DNA from: Mesaphorura yosii
Lineage: Eukaryota; Arthropoda; Collembola; Poduromorpha; Tullbergiidae
DNA length: 64,000 nucleotides
Assembly (NCBI GenBank): GCA_009869945.1
Contig: WIXG01000117.1
Span: forward strand, 140,275-204,274
Direction: 5' to 3'
The translations under genes and the position numbers were made by a program. This document shows, in pieces, positions 36,164 to 49,300 of the stretch (within the stretch, counting starts at the first letter, position 1; every line of letters begins with the position of its first letter). Below the pieces are notes generated by a model. The model had not been told where the DNA came from. It worked only from the letters and a program-made list of their open reading frames with translations, and did no database searches.

Positions 36164-37356
36164 ATGAATTTCAACGCACTGAGCATTGCTGTTATAGTCG
36201 TTCTTTTGCCTGTATTTCTACTCGAATCTTGTGCTGCAGCAAAGAAGAAAGTCGTGGCAATCACAAGTTTAACAGAACTGACCCTTGGATACGATTTAAA
36301 CGAGCCACAGAGCAGCAGACTTCAGACTACCAGCAAGACAGCGTCCGTTGACGAGCGAGGATTCAGGAATATTGTGATTAAAGTCCATGACGAAGTTGTC
36401 AAGAATTCAAGCAAAACTCTTACGAATAGGATGCACAGTTGAAAACCAGCAGTAGTGCTTCTATTTGTGGTTCAACGTCTGGCAATGAGTCCTCGATTGC
36501 GCTGAATTGGCATCTTGGAACTCAAATAAGAGACAAATCTGCTCCTCTTTACATGACACCTTTCTACAGAAGAAGTCGGGACCGATTCTACATTCATAGT
36601 ACTGGCAATTCGTGTAAGTGCAATTAAAATTCATGATACGAAGTCTCTTAATAAATTCTGGTGCTGTCTAGTCATTTTCCAGTTCAGAAAGGACGAACTA
36701 TATTTGGAAATGGGCATCAAGTGCTTCAACTGTTCAGAATATTATACACTTGCATACGGAACGTGTCATTGGGACTTAGTTGACTCACACGGTTCAGAAC
36801 GCAAAATTGGTGGCCAGCGATTTCCATTAGATGTTCAGCTAGTTCATTTCAAGGGTGGGCTACAAAATCTGGAAGCAGCCAAGAAAGAACAGGATGGAAT
36901 TCTGGTTGCTGTGACTTTATACGAGGTGAGCGGATTTACATTATGCAGTATCAATGAATGATGGAGGAAATTTTGGTTTAGCTTAGCAGTGAGAACAACT
37001 TTGCCCTTGAGCCATTGATCAGTGCCTTCAAGTATGTCAACCTTCACGGTTCTCTCCTACCCGTGCATGGACCGCTGAAAATATTTTCACTCCTTCCGAG
37101 CACGCTCAGCTACTTCGATTACAACGGAACGCGAACAAATACGCCTGACTGCCAACCGAAGAATGTCCGATGGTTCGTGTTTGATACAACAGAAGGAGCT
37201 CGTTCGGTTTTTCGTCTGGAGCTCGAAACAATCCGGGTTAAAACCTTGCGATTACAGTTCCCGTATTTTGCTAAAATATTTCAGCACTTCATATTCTTTA
37301 TTCTCACACATAAAAATTACCCGAAAAGGAAATCTGCGGTTTGCCATCCTCTGTAA
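36164..37356 (+). CDS. Carbonic-anhydrase-related secreted protein, probably catalytically dead
   Basis: The start ATG at 36164 gives a clear signal peptide. Safe exons are about 36430-36615, 36672-36925 and 36982-37356; the junction linking the first open frame (36164-about 36373) to the second is not resolved. The alpha-carbonic anhydrase fold shows as FYIHSTGNSFIFQF, then GTCHWD (family FHFHWG), GSERKIGG, DVQLVHF (family ELHLVHW), LLPSTLSYFDYNG and TNTPDC before WFVFD. In active enzymes three histidines bind zinc. Here the first is Thr and the third is Gln, leaving one, so CO2 hydration is very unlikely. CARPs of this kind act as binding or matrix proteins. The usual N-terminal QSPI block is also missing. 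The last 53 bases overlap the KIF3A coding end on the opposite strand. Confidence 0.75.
37297..37302 (-). terminator. Poly(A) signal for KIF3A
   Basis: AATAAA on the minus strand, separated by a single base from the KIF3A stop codon and lying inside the coding end of the opposing gene. Confidence 0.5.
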
Positions 37357-40066
37357 AATTCAACTCGTGGGTTGATGTGATGAATTTTGGGAGTTGTGAC
37401 AGAAAATCATCGTCAGCCAGATTCACACCGGCCCCATTTTGCTGGGTATGCAAAACAGACTGTGAATTATCCTTGGACTTGATTGACCGGTAGGAATTGT
37501 TGCAAATATTTCTTGGACAGAGCATCTGAAACAAAATTACTCCATGAGCAATGTTAGCGCCAAATACACTCGACAAGGTGTGATGCTTGTTACCAAATCT
37601 GGATCGTTGGACGCTGCTTCCAAATGTGCACTTTTGTGGCTGCCACCACTACCACTTCCATGACCAGCCGCAGTGTGATCTATGTTGTTGCCACTGAACG
37701 CGATGCACGGAAGTGACCAACGAACCATGTCTTCATTCCAGGTGCAGCTTGATTCAATGGCTTGCTGAACCTTTGGTGGTATGTATCCTTCCAGAATCTG
37801 GTCAACAAACTGCAGTTCCTTGCTCATCTTGAGAATGTCTTCGACGGCCGATCCACCTTCGCTCTCACATTCGTCAGTCAAAATCTCCAAATTGTTCTTT
37901 TCTTTCAAATACATTCTCCAACATTTCTTCATTCGCTTGGCCAGAATTGCATTGTAAGCTTCGAGCGTCGCGATTTTTTCCTGTGCAGCTGCATTCTCCA
38001 TCTGCCACAGTCAACTCAGAATTCAAACATATTTAAGAGAATAGCCTTAAATTCTGAGAAGGCGAACATACCGCTTTGGCTTCAAGGGTTGATTTGAGCC
38101 TGGACTCCTCTTCTTTTCTGTGTTCGAGCTCTTGCATTGATTTCTGGAGCAGCTGATCTTGTAACTGAGATTTGCTGAGTAAATTCTCGCCACCAACCAT
38201 GATCTTCCGTTTAATTTGCTTCAACTTCTCTCGCAGGTTAGACTTGGCTTCCCTATGTGGTCAGAAAAAGATAGCTATAACAATCCCTGGTGAGAAATGG
38301 TTCTGGGTGTTCACTTTACGTACTCTTTCCTCTTCCAAGCCTTAACGTTATGTTTAAGTTCTTGAAACACTTGCTGCTTTTCCTGATCTTGCGCTCCAAT
38401 GTCAGACGCTAGCTTCTCATGAGACTCAATTGCTTCTTTGATTTCCAATACGTCGTCATCCGCCCCCGTAACCGGCCTCAACTGAAGATTTTCTGTGTGC
38501 ATCAATCCAGCTTCAGCATTTTCGTCGTCTTCCTCATCGTAATCTATTAGGTACAGCACATCATGATTTCATAACGTGATTTCTATGTGCTTATTTCATG
38601 TGCACATGTGAGCAATACCTTCTTCGTCCACATCATCGTCGTTCTCCAGTGACTCCAACGTCTCAGCTGCCATTCCAGCTCCGTGGTCTTCTTCGAGCTG
38701 TCTTCGAAGTTCAGCAATCTCGTTTTCATACTGGCGAAGAAGAGCATCTTTTGGATCCTCGTTGATGCGTGCGTAGTTCTTAATGCGCTTTGCGCGGTTC
38801 GCATATCGCAGAGTGCTCACTGTTTCCTCGTAATTGTAATCAGCGGGTCCAATATTTGCACACTATAACACATTTCTCGTATTAGTTACGTTTTCAGTTT
38901 TCTGATTGACTCTTTCAAATACATTTACTACTTACCATCACCGTCTTCGAATTTCCTCCAAGCGAATCTTGCAGCAGCCTTGTCAGTTTACTGCTTCGGT
39001 AAGGAATGTGTTGCTGCGCTTCGACCAATGCCGAAATAACATTCCCAAGACATGAAAGTGAAAGATTGATCTTCGCACCTTCTTTTAGTCGTTGACCAGT
39101 GGCTCCCGTTTTGCTGACTCGCTCAGATCCCTGTAATTCATCGAGTCTTCAAAATGCTAATATTCGAGAATGAGGCGACCAGCCGTCAAAACACTTACAG
39201 CTAAATCCACGAGATTCAGCTTCCCCATTCGAATTTTTCTTTCTTTCCCGTCCTTCGAGTCGGTACAGCATTCCACGTTGATCGAGAAGATTGCATGAGA
39301 TCTCGAGCTAGTCAGATTCATATTCGTCGAGCCGGTTGACCCTGTCAACACGAACAAACCATGCCTCAATTCTCACGAAATACAATATTATTGATCGGTA
39401 ACTTACTGTTTTTATTCCCGATCTTGAGAACTCGATTCATTTCATCTGCATTTCTCACAACAATAGAAGAAAGGTCTTTCACGTAGACGCCAGTGTCAGT
39501 TCTTTCTTTGATTTCCAGACGCTTGGCATCTTTGCAGAGCAAATCACGAACGTCCTCGTTATAAATCTCCAAATACGACACACGCACAAGAAATCTGAAA
39601 TTCCAAGTGGTGTAAAGCACATAACAAACGGTTGACGAGACACGAGGGATTCTAACCTTTGATCGCCAGATGCATTTGCGATATGACTGAATAACTGCGC
39701 AAAGGAGTTTGGTATGATGCCGCGTAGTTCCGGCTCGCTATTGTCACCTTCCATTGTGTACGTCTTGCCAGTTCCAGTCTGGCCGTACGCGAAGATTGTG
39801 CCATGATAGCCTTCAATCACGCTCTCCACAATCGGGCGAGCAACAATGTTGTAAAGATCCGCTTGACTAGTGTCTTGCGGAAATACTGCATCGAACTTGT
39901 ATGACTTTGGGTGCGTATCCAGTTCCAGTGCCGGATTGTCAATGGCAATGGTATTGTTAGTCCCGTCTACTTGGAGCACGTTACGACAGCCTTTCTCCTG
40001 CTCCTTTTTGCTCATTGGTCGCACGCGCACAACGACACGGACATTTTCTTCGTTGCCTTCACTCAT
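37304..40066 (-). CDS. KIF3A: Kinesin-II motor subunit KIF3A
   Basis: Nine exons (40066-39657, 39594-39407, 39341-39199, 39130-38936, 38862-38619, 38543-38324, 38252-38072, 38001-37594, 37525-37304) give 736 aa; human KIF3A has 699. Motor domain: VVVRVRP, P-loop [18 protein letters not shown] (KIF3A-specific), switch I SSRSHAIF, switch [19 protein letters not shown] and the neck [16 protein letters not shown]. After the motor comes an acidic linker typical of KIF3A, a coiled-coil stalk with [12 protein letters not shown], and the globular region WNEDMVRW. The C-terminus has a Gly/Ser/His insertion. With KIF3B and KAP it drives anterograde intraflagellar transport and axonal cargo. The switch II GSER is split by an intron. 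Confidence 0.95.
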
Positions 40067-40842
40067 TGTTGCAGCTGCGCCGTGTCGAGAATGAATGAAT
40101 TGACTACAATTAAATCTAAAAGGTGCCTAATGGAAGATGAGCACAGCAAACGGCGTGCTGGTCAATTTTTATATTCCTGTACCACATCACAATACGCCAA
40201 GTAAAGTTAGCCAAGTCAAGCTGGCTACTCGTTCACGATGACAACGGACCAAGGCACAACAAATGTGGCTGAAAAGTATGACCAGCTGACTGGAGAAAGG
40301 AACATGTACAATATCACCCGGCTTTCTGGATCGATGAAGTTATGGGACGATGCTTAACCAGAACCAAGTGAATAGCCCGTATACGTGTACATAAACTTTC
40401 ACCGCTTACACTGATCTACCAGAGATCGCCATATGCAGTTCACCCTAAAACTGGGTAGGGATGGGGTGAGATTGCTGCTTACTGTGGTTGTTCTGCGTAC
40501 TGCCGTAGATCCTATGCACTCTCCTCTCTGCTCAGCATCAACGGAGATTGCATGCGGCCACGAAAACCGAAATGCATGAAGCTCGAATTATATCAAGTGT
40601 CTTCTCAAGCATTATCAGACACATGTTATTAGATAATTAGATTACAAATTGCGTGCCCGATTGCCCAGACCGCGAGCCAACTTCTATCACTTCTATGCAA
40701 CTGCTTCCTTGAACATTTGCAATGAATGGCAATGAATGGCAATATAATAATGCCGTTGTTATTTTAGAAAATTCAACCAGGTACCGGAGCACATAACAAA
40801 GTTTCTTTCTCCGCTAGCTGTGTACTTGGTTGCAAAAAGTTC
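40067..40842. other. Intergenic spacer
   Basis: Upstream of KIF3A and 3' of flippase 1. A short tandem repeat (unit AATGGCAATG, about two copies) lies near 40721-40742. No gene supported. Confidence 0.55.
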
Positions 40843-43800
40843 CTAGACTTGTTTATTTGTGATTCTCGAGTTTGTGGGTCTCTGTCGCACAGTATTCCAA
40901 AACGCTTTCCATGCATAGTCTGGTAGTAGACCCAATGCAGTAATTAAAACCATTGTAAACCAAAATCCTGGATGACTCTGGATGGTCCAAAATGCATGTC
41001 TCAGTTCTCTCGGCTTCAACACTCCCTTCCTGCCATGTCGTCAAACGAAACATTCATAATATCAATCAAAAACTGCCCCACCATTCACGATGGAATGAAG
41101 CCAAGGCTACTGAACTACTTACAAGTCAACTTCAACGTAAATTGTAGTAAACACGAAGAAACCTAAGTACGACAGCCCGTGGGAAATAAAAATCCAGATC
41201 GTATTGTACTTCGTTTCAGTTACCAACTGAAAATTATGAAACTCGATTAGTTATGAGTATTGGCATAAATTATGCCAAATTGGCCGTTGTATGCATCACC
41301 TTCATGTTTGTGAGAGCCACCACAGAGGATATAACAAACATTCCAAGTGACGCCCAATCATTGAAAAGAGGAGCAAAATACGACCACGCCAGCATGGGTA
41401 CGAAGAAGGACAACACGGCGTGCCACAGCCCCTGAAGTATCCAACTCCAAAACTGCCCCCAAGACAAGAACCGATTTCCCTTCAGTTTTTGATAAAGTGC
41501 TGGTGAATTCATTAATCGTTCGGCTGACACTGGCTGCTCTTGCAGTGCCATCGCCAAAATGGGTGCACTCGCATAAAATATGTTGTATGTTGTAAGATAG
41601 AACGGGTTATACAACGTCTGCAAATAAATGGAGCCAAGTCAAGTAAATTGCTTAGTTTGCGAGACAATTAACTTACCCTGACTTACCTGACTAGAAAATC
41701 CTGAGAAAATGGCAGCGAACGCCGGAGGAAAAATAAACACAATGTTCTTGTAGAAGAAGAACAGAACTAGGATTGCCAGGCGGTAGTAGTACCAGTGACC
41801 ATGAACGAGTATAGTTTTCTTGAGAAATGAAAATCTCGCCAGTGCAAAGTCGGAGCACCTCGCTGCTTGGCGGCCTTCCTTGCCCAAAATTCCTGTGGAT
41901 AGTGGACAAACCTAATTTAAGCTTTCGAATCAAACCAAAGACATAAAGTCGGCCAGCCCTCACCTAGACCAACATGCGCTTCTTGAATCATGGCGACATC
42001 ATTCGCGCCATCGCCAACTGCTGCGGTGATGGGATGATGCGGAGAGTTTCTCACCATACGCACAACCTAGTCATGGATAAAGGGATCGTGACACCGCGTT
42101 CTCACTTTTCACACTTTAAGGGTGAATAATACGAACCTGAGCCTTCTGTAGTGGAGCCATTCGGCAACAAACGACATGTCGAACTTTCATTGCGACGTCC
42201 CGGAGTAGGTCAGGACACGCTTGAAGAGCAGTTTCTAACGACTCGCCATCTAGAACACAGCATGCCGCCTGGAGGTGTTGCTGGTTGCTACTGTGTCAAA
42301 AGTAATGAAACATGAGTACGTAAATCTCGTATCTGCACGACCCAAGGGGCAAGAAATGTCGCATGCGACTTACAGAATACTTATCAAGAGCTGTGAAATC
42401 TTCTCATCGCTGCTGCAGTTCGCAATGATGATCCGCCGTGATTTATCCGCGCTCATTAGCCCACAACTTATGGCGACATTGATTGCTGTTTCCAGTTTAT
42501 CTCCCGTCAGCATCCAGACATGAATTCCGGCAGCCGACAACGCTTCGAGGGTCTCCGACACTCCAGGCTGCAACTGATCTTCGACACCCGTCGCACCGAC
42601 TAAAGTCAGATTCGATTCTATTTGTGAGCACAATTCACGCACTGTTGCCTCTCTTCCCACTAGCAGTCTTCGAGCGCTGTTCATTTTCGTCATGAAAGAT
42701 TCAAATTCAGGTGTGGTCAACTTCTTTCGAGCAATTACAAGAGTCCGCATTCCCAACTACAAATTCAAAGGAACATGAAGACAGACACTCTCTGAAATCG
42801 ACTGCAATCGTTTCTGAGAGTCATTACATTCGCGAATTCATTGACGTGATCCAGCGTTGCTGCCGTCGGCCCTTCTACGCATTTGGGCAGGATCGATGAT
42901 TCAGCGCCCTTGCATAAAAGCCAAATCTCGCCATCCGGATCCTCGACAAGGACCGACATGCATTTTCTATCTAAAAGAAAAGCCATACAATGGACTGAAC
43001 AAAAGACTATTAAACTAATTTTTATTGTACCTGCATCAAATTCCAGAACAAGCAATCTTTTATAATTCTCCAAGTGACCACAGCTGCTAACACTCAATAC
43101 GTTTTCACTTTCTCCCAAATATTTCACACCCAACTCGCTCGCTGCTTCGAGGAGTGCTTTTTCGTCGGGGCTGCTTGCCTGATACTCTTGTTCCGCATTC
43201 GTGTGCACGGGTCCCGAGTTTAACTCATTGCCATTAGAATCAACTTGAGCTTGCCTGGATTTTAATGGCACGCATTGTACAGTATGACATAATGCAAGGA
43301 TCTCCAGGAAGGTCTTCAGTTCCTCAAATTCTTGCGGCAGCACAATCTTCTTGTCTGGATGTGCACACAGTTTCTGCTCAGATGAATTAAAGTCGTAACG
43401 TACTCCATTCACTGAACAGTACTGAAACTTCATAACATTCTCGGTCAAAGTCCCCGTCTTGTCCGAGAACAAATACTCAATCTGCCCGAGCTCTTCATTC
43501 AGATCCGACGTGTTGCACAATGCAGCTTGTCCCGTAGCCGGATCGTACAAATCTTTATCCCAGACGAAAAATAAGGAACCGAAGAACTTTTGTAATTCTG
43601 GAAAATAAAAACCGTAAAGCCAACACTTCAAAATGAGGGACATATCTTCTTAGATTTGAGTCGTTCTTACCAATGGTCACATACAATGAAATTGGGATGA
43701 TGTAATTGAAGAGCACGAGGTATGAACTGAAGATGTGAAAAATGTGTCCGAAATTATTTTTCTGGTGAGGCAGCAAGTAAGTTGCATTGTCTGGATTCAA

Positions 43801-45198
43801 GCTGTCGGTATCCTTCATTACAAAATACATAACCGTGAAAATGGTCATGAGCGACACCAAAATCGCGACAATCGCAATGAGAAATGAGTTGATGGATCTG
43901 GAACAAGATGCATCTGATTGCATCATGCTAGAAAGTTGAGAAAGACCCAAGAATTTCTGCTTGCTCCAATTACCTTTCAACAGTTGAGAACTTTCTGTCA
44001 GCTTTCTTGGAATTCTGAGACAGTCGCGTGTCCTGCCCAGTGTACAAAACCAAGCCGTACATAAAGGCTGTATTTTTCAGAGTCGTCCCTCGCAATACCA
44101 CATTTTCTATAGACGCTGGTAACTGCACGTAGATCTCGTTCCCAATCTTCACATCAAGTGAACTTGATGACTCTTCCGACGCATCTCTCGATTTGGGCAA
44201 GAACAGTGTGCCGGTAATCGCGTACAGATTCGAGTTTGGCTCCTCGTACTCCAGAATTGCACGAAGTGTAAGCAGGTCCGAGTCTGATTTAAGATTTGGG
44301 AGACCCGATGGTGAATAGCGAACTTTGAAATTTGTTTCTCCGTCCAAGTTCACAGTGGTTATCTGGCATCTGAAGCGATCATCATTTGAACCCAAAACCA
44401 AGAGGTCAGCGGGCACTGGCTCATTGTCTTCCAGTTTGAGAATATCGCCTACTTTGATATCTTTCGATTTTAATTTCTGCAACAAATGTATCTGAGATAT
44501 AAAAGGAGGTTCACTGGAGCATGCTTAGCGTTCCTTCAGTTTGTTACCTGCAGACGGCCATCTTTTATCATGTTGACTTCTTTATTGTTTAAGCAGTAGT
44601 CGGCTTTATGTCGTAGCCAATCTTCATATGCCTGCTTCAGGATCGACACGCCGACAACAAACCCGAACGCTGCACCCGTTGACGCTTAAAAAAGAGGAAA
44701 AAGCAATAGAACATCTTGCAAATTGAGTAAATTGCAATCTTCCAACTGCCTGTAATCCAAGTACGAGTAGTTACCTGGGCTGACTGGGCTATCAGTTAGC
44801 CCCTGCAGCAGCACAACACAGAGGAAGTAAATGTTGACGAGGCGGTGAAACTGCTCAAATATGGCCTTCGGAATGAAAGTGAGTGGTGTGTACTAAAACG
44901 TAAAACAACAAATCTCCTTTAGAAATCACAGGCGAAGCTTGCTTTCGGTTTTCATTGAAAAATCTGCCATTGGGCTGACCCGAGACGTGACGATTTTATT
45001 GCTTGCAAACTTTCTCGGACGTTTAGGTCTCTCGTGCGGCTTCAGAATCTGCATGTTTGCATCAATTTCCGGCACATTTCCCACGTAAATTCTCCGATGG
45101 GAGGTCGAGTGACCGGACGCTTTCGTGGAAGAATTGCCCTAAATACAACCAGAATGTATGAATTCTTTGGATGCAAATCTTTGGCCAATGTTTACCAT
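40843..45198 (-). CDS. P4-ATPase flippase, ATP11 class (tandem copy 1)
   Basis: Fifteen exons: 45198-45196, 45138-44980, 44892-44775, 44684-44548, 44476-43974, 43897-43671, 43597-43031, 42970-42828, 42756-42374, 42290-42137, 42066-41964, 41892-41687, 41617-41300, 41226-41123, 41029-40843; 1103 aa. Ten membrane helices in P4 order; DGET actuator motif (NLDGETNF), phosphorylated Asp in DKTGTLT (about 425), [29 protein letters not shown] and [16 protein letters not shown]. The [12 protein letters not shown] element and [10 protein letters not shown] place it with ATP11A/B/C, which move aminophospholipids to the cytosolic leaflet with a CDC50 partner. The first coding exon is only the ATG, and the protein starts MGNSST. 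The last exon uses the WKAFW frame and ends in TAG at 40843. Confidence 0.93.
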
Positions 45199-46380
45199 TG
45201 CACGAGCCGGATCTGTCAATTTTTGGATTCTTTGAGTTTGAGACCGTCGAGGCAGATTCAGCAATCCACAGACCAAAATTCACAGTCTGTCCATAACTTT
45301 GTGCTTGCGAAAACAGCGAAGCAGGTAAACAAAAGTACTTTAGAAATTAAAACGCGTCTAATAAAATGATTCAGCATATTTAGTTGACATTTTAATTCTG
45401 AGAGCGTAAGTTTTCACGGTGCACTGCAGCACAACAGAATTGATTAGTGCGATAAGGCCCGTGGTCGTGCGTCGACTCGACCTTCGTATTTGTACAATTC
45501 AGAGTCTGTGCAGTACTTGTTCCATGAGACGTCAGGTGAAACTGTGGATGGACATCGGCTTGTCGGCTCGATTGTGCAACATGGTCCGTGCCTGCACTAC
45601 ACGATTTTTGTAATTTTTCACAGGTGCGCTCATAAACATGCACTTGAAGGTGTAAAACATAATCAATTATACTGTGCTTTTAATCTTGACATGCTTGGAA
45701 TACTACGAGGGTGGTCAGCCGGGTGATGCATGCCAGCATACATCTCGCAACTCGAACTCACGTCAGCGAATTCACCATTGGAAGTGTAATTGAAAAGCTT
45801 AATTCCAAAAGGTCTGGGCGGCCAACGTGCCACTTCCTAAGAGTGGTCATCTTTGCGCACTCAACATCGGCTGATCGCTGGTCTCATTGGTTCTTCCAAT
45901 CTTATGCTCAGAATTGTGCCATGCATGTACTGAGGTTGAGGTAAATAACACTCCATAAACTCTGTATGTCTCAAATTCAGTCTGTATTGTTATTTTGTCA
46001 ACATAAATAATTACATGTCTTTGGTTAAAGCTCTGAAGTTGCATTGTCTTTTGATTGACTTGTTTGCATAAAATTTATTTTGGCGATTATTCAGAAGCAG
46101 CTGGTCAGGTAGCAAACCGGGCTGAACGCTATACATCTTGCTTTGATAAGTAAGACGTCAGCGTTGTAGTAGAAATTCCAAGCTTTCCAGTGCGCTTCGA
46201 ATACAAGAAGGAAAATCTCGACAATTGAAAGGTTTTCCGGCGCACTTTGGCGAATCTGGTGCGGGTACCAGCTGTGCCCTGTAATCAGGTAAAGATACGC
46301 GGTAAGATAAGATAGGTGTTAATATTTTCGCGAAAAAGAAGCGCATCAAGCGAGGTTGAAGCTGGTACGAACATTACTCG
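45199..46380. other. Intergenic spacer between flippase genes
   Basis: Contains the 5' UTR side of flippase 1 and the 3' side of flippase 2. Short open frames overlap on both strands without motifs. No gene called. Confidence 0.55.
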
Positions 46381-49300
46381 TCACACTGTCGGATGAATAA
46401 CTTGAGAATTTTTTCTGGACCTAGGTCCTGTGGCTATTTGGTTAAGGACACTAATTGAGTGACTACTTTTGCGGGGAAAACCAGTGACGCCTTTAGGCTT
46501 GGGTAGAGTTGGAGTAGGAATTTGCTCTGCATGTGGGGCAGTGAGAGGTTCACATTTCTTCTTTTGCGGTTTAGCAGTCGGGTTACTTGGAATTGGATTC
46601 GCCACCAAATGCTGGTGCTCGTTTTCATTCTGTGTGGCTTCGAATGGAATTGTTGGCTGAAGCAAGGTTTCGAATTAAGCGAATCAAGCACAGCAAACAT
46701 TGACGTAATTGACATTGCAGAAGCATAAGCAAAATCAGGACTTTCCACTTCCGTACCCTTGGCTTCCTGCTGAACATTTTAACCACAGCTCTCCAGCTGT
46801 TGCTCAACGCCTTGTATATCAAATCAGGTACCAGAGATATAACTGTCACCAGAAATATGACCAGCCAGAAAGGAAACCTGCTTTGTACTTTGAAAAACGT
46901 GCCGAATAAATCGCTCGGTAAGAATCCCACGAAGGACCTGTGGGAATATTTGGTTAAGCGCGTAAGTGAATAAAATGCTGGAGTTTTAGAACTTACAAGT
47001 CCACTTGAGTGTATATCGCAGTGAACAGAAAAAATGTTGCGTATGAATAAAAATGCGAGAAGAATGTCCATCCGCTAAAAAATTTTGTCTCAATCAGCAT
47101 CTACAATATACGTCATTCGTCATTAGAAACTGCATGAAATGCTCCAGGTTAAATTCTTGCGTTGGTAGACAAACCTTCATGTTACTGACGGCGCACACTG
47201 CGACGAAAATGACCGTTCCAAATGATGCCCAATCAGTAACGTCCGCAAATGCTGACCAAGCGAAGTACGGCACGAAGAAACATACCGCAGAGTGAAAGAG
47301 AGCGAAGGAATTCCATATCACAAATTGTGACCAGCGAAGCAATTTGTTTTTGCTAAGGTCTTTGTAGTATTGTGGTCTCTCCATCAAAGTCTTTGCGGAG
47401 TAAGGTTGTTCTTGAAGTCCGAACGTGAATATTGGGCATGCAGTGAAGAAAATGTTGAACATTGTCAGAAAGAATCCATCAAATAAACTCTGCAGAAGGT
47501 AAAAGGTAGGGTTATGCTCCTCCTTTTGGTTGACGCCTTAATTACTACGAATGACAATATCGCATACCAGAGTCGAAAATGCAGAGAACGCTGAAAAGTA
47601 GACTTGCGGTAGGATAAACACAACATTCTTGTAGAAGAAGTAAATCGCCAAAATTGACAGGCGAACATAATACCAATGACCGTGAACCAGAATCGCTTTC
47701 CGCAAGAAGGCAAATTTTGCAAGGGCAAAATCTGAGCATCTTGCCGCTTGTCGACCCTCTTTGCCCAAAATTCCTGGAACCCAAAGCAAACACGGGGCTT
47801 GTGGGTCAATAACACGTAGAAAATAATGTTGTTGCTTCAGACTGATGAATGTTACCTAATCCAATGTGCGCCTCTTGGATCATTGCAACATCGTTGGCGC
47901 CGTCTCCAACCGCCGCTGTGACCGGGTTGCCTTTGCTCTGTTTGACCATTTGCACAACCTGCGCTTTCTGTAAAGGCGCCATGCGACAGCAGACAACTCG
48001 AAATACAGTCAGTGCTACGTGTCTCAAGTCATCGGGACAATAATTGAACGCTGCAGCCAAACTCTCGCCATCGATGACTAGCGTTGCATTTTCGCCTTCC
48101 ACCAGTTCGGATCGTATTTCTGTGAACCGCTTCGTGACATCTTCTTTAGATGTAATGTTCGAAATGAGGAGTTGCTTCGTTGATGATGTTAAGAGGCCGC
48201 AGCTGATTGCGACATTAACGGCGGTCTCTAACTTGTCGCCAGTCAGCATCCAAACATGAATGCCGGCGGCAGATAGTGCTTGTAGCGTTTCAGGCACGCC
48301 TTGCTGAAGTTGGTCTTCTACTGCTGTGGCGCCCACGATTTCCAGATGACTTTCCATGGAGCGGTAAAGTTCACGCATTTTCTCCTCGCGGTGTTTAAGT
48401 AGGCGACGTGTCTTTTTCAGTTCGTTTCCAAATGTATGAAGTTGCTGCCTCGTCAATTGTTTCCGTGCTACAGCCAAAGTTCGCATACCAGTCTAAAGCA
48501 ATCAAGTAAACTCCAAATCAAACTGCTTAAATTGATTGAAAACAGCAAAGCTTTTATCGTACCAGTGCAAATTCTACAATGTGCTTCATTGTTTCCTGAC
48601 CAGGTCCACTATCACATTTTGGAATCAGAGAAGATTCGGCTCCCTTAATGAGAAGCCAAATTTCACCTTTGCTGTTCTCAATGACAACCGACATGCATTT
48701 CCGATCTGCGGGGAAAATAATGTAATTGGCTCAAGGTTGTCTTTGAGATCCACGAAATCAAGTAAATTATTTGGCAATTACTAGCATCGAACTCCAACAC
48801 GTAGTGGCGCTTGAAGACTTCTTCCTTTCCACACACCTCAACTGTCAATACGTCTTCTTTCTCGCCCAAATATTTTACACCTAACCTAACAAGATTCATC
48901 AAAGAAGTGAGCATGGGCATTGAAAATTTCGAATGAACATTGTAGTGCATTACCGGTAGCAGGCTTCCACTAAGGCCTTCCTGCAATTTTAAGAAAGGAA
49001 CCTTAGAAAATGTCCCACAGGTATTATATATCAACTTGTACTTACTCATCTGGACTAGAGGCTTGATATTCCCAATTCTTATCGGCGCTGAATGATTTTG
49101 GTTCAACCAGGCTGTAAGCACTGTCGGCAGCTTTCACTCGAGAAGATAATTTCATCAGTTCTTCGCGATCAAGTGAGACTTCAAAGCTCGGCCTCCTTTT
49201 CGGCATGACTTGCACCGTATGGCAAAGGGCAAGAATCAGCAGAAACTGTTGCACATCCGCCATGTCCTCAACCGCAATGGGCTCATTTACTCGGTTCGCA

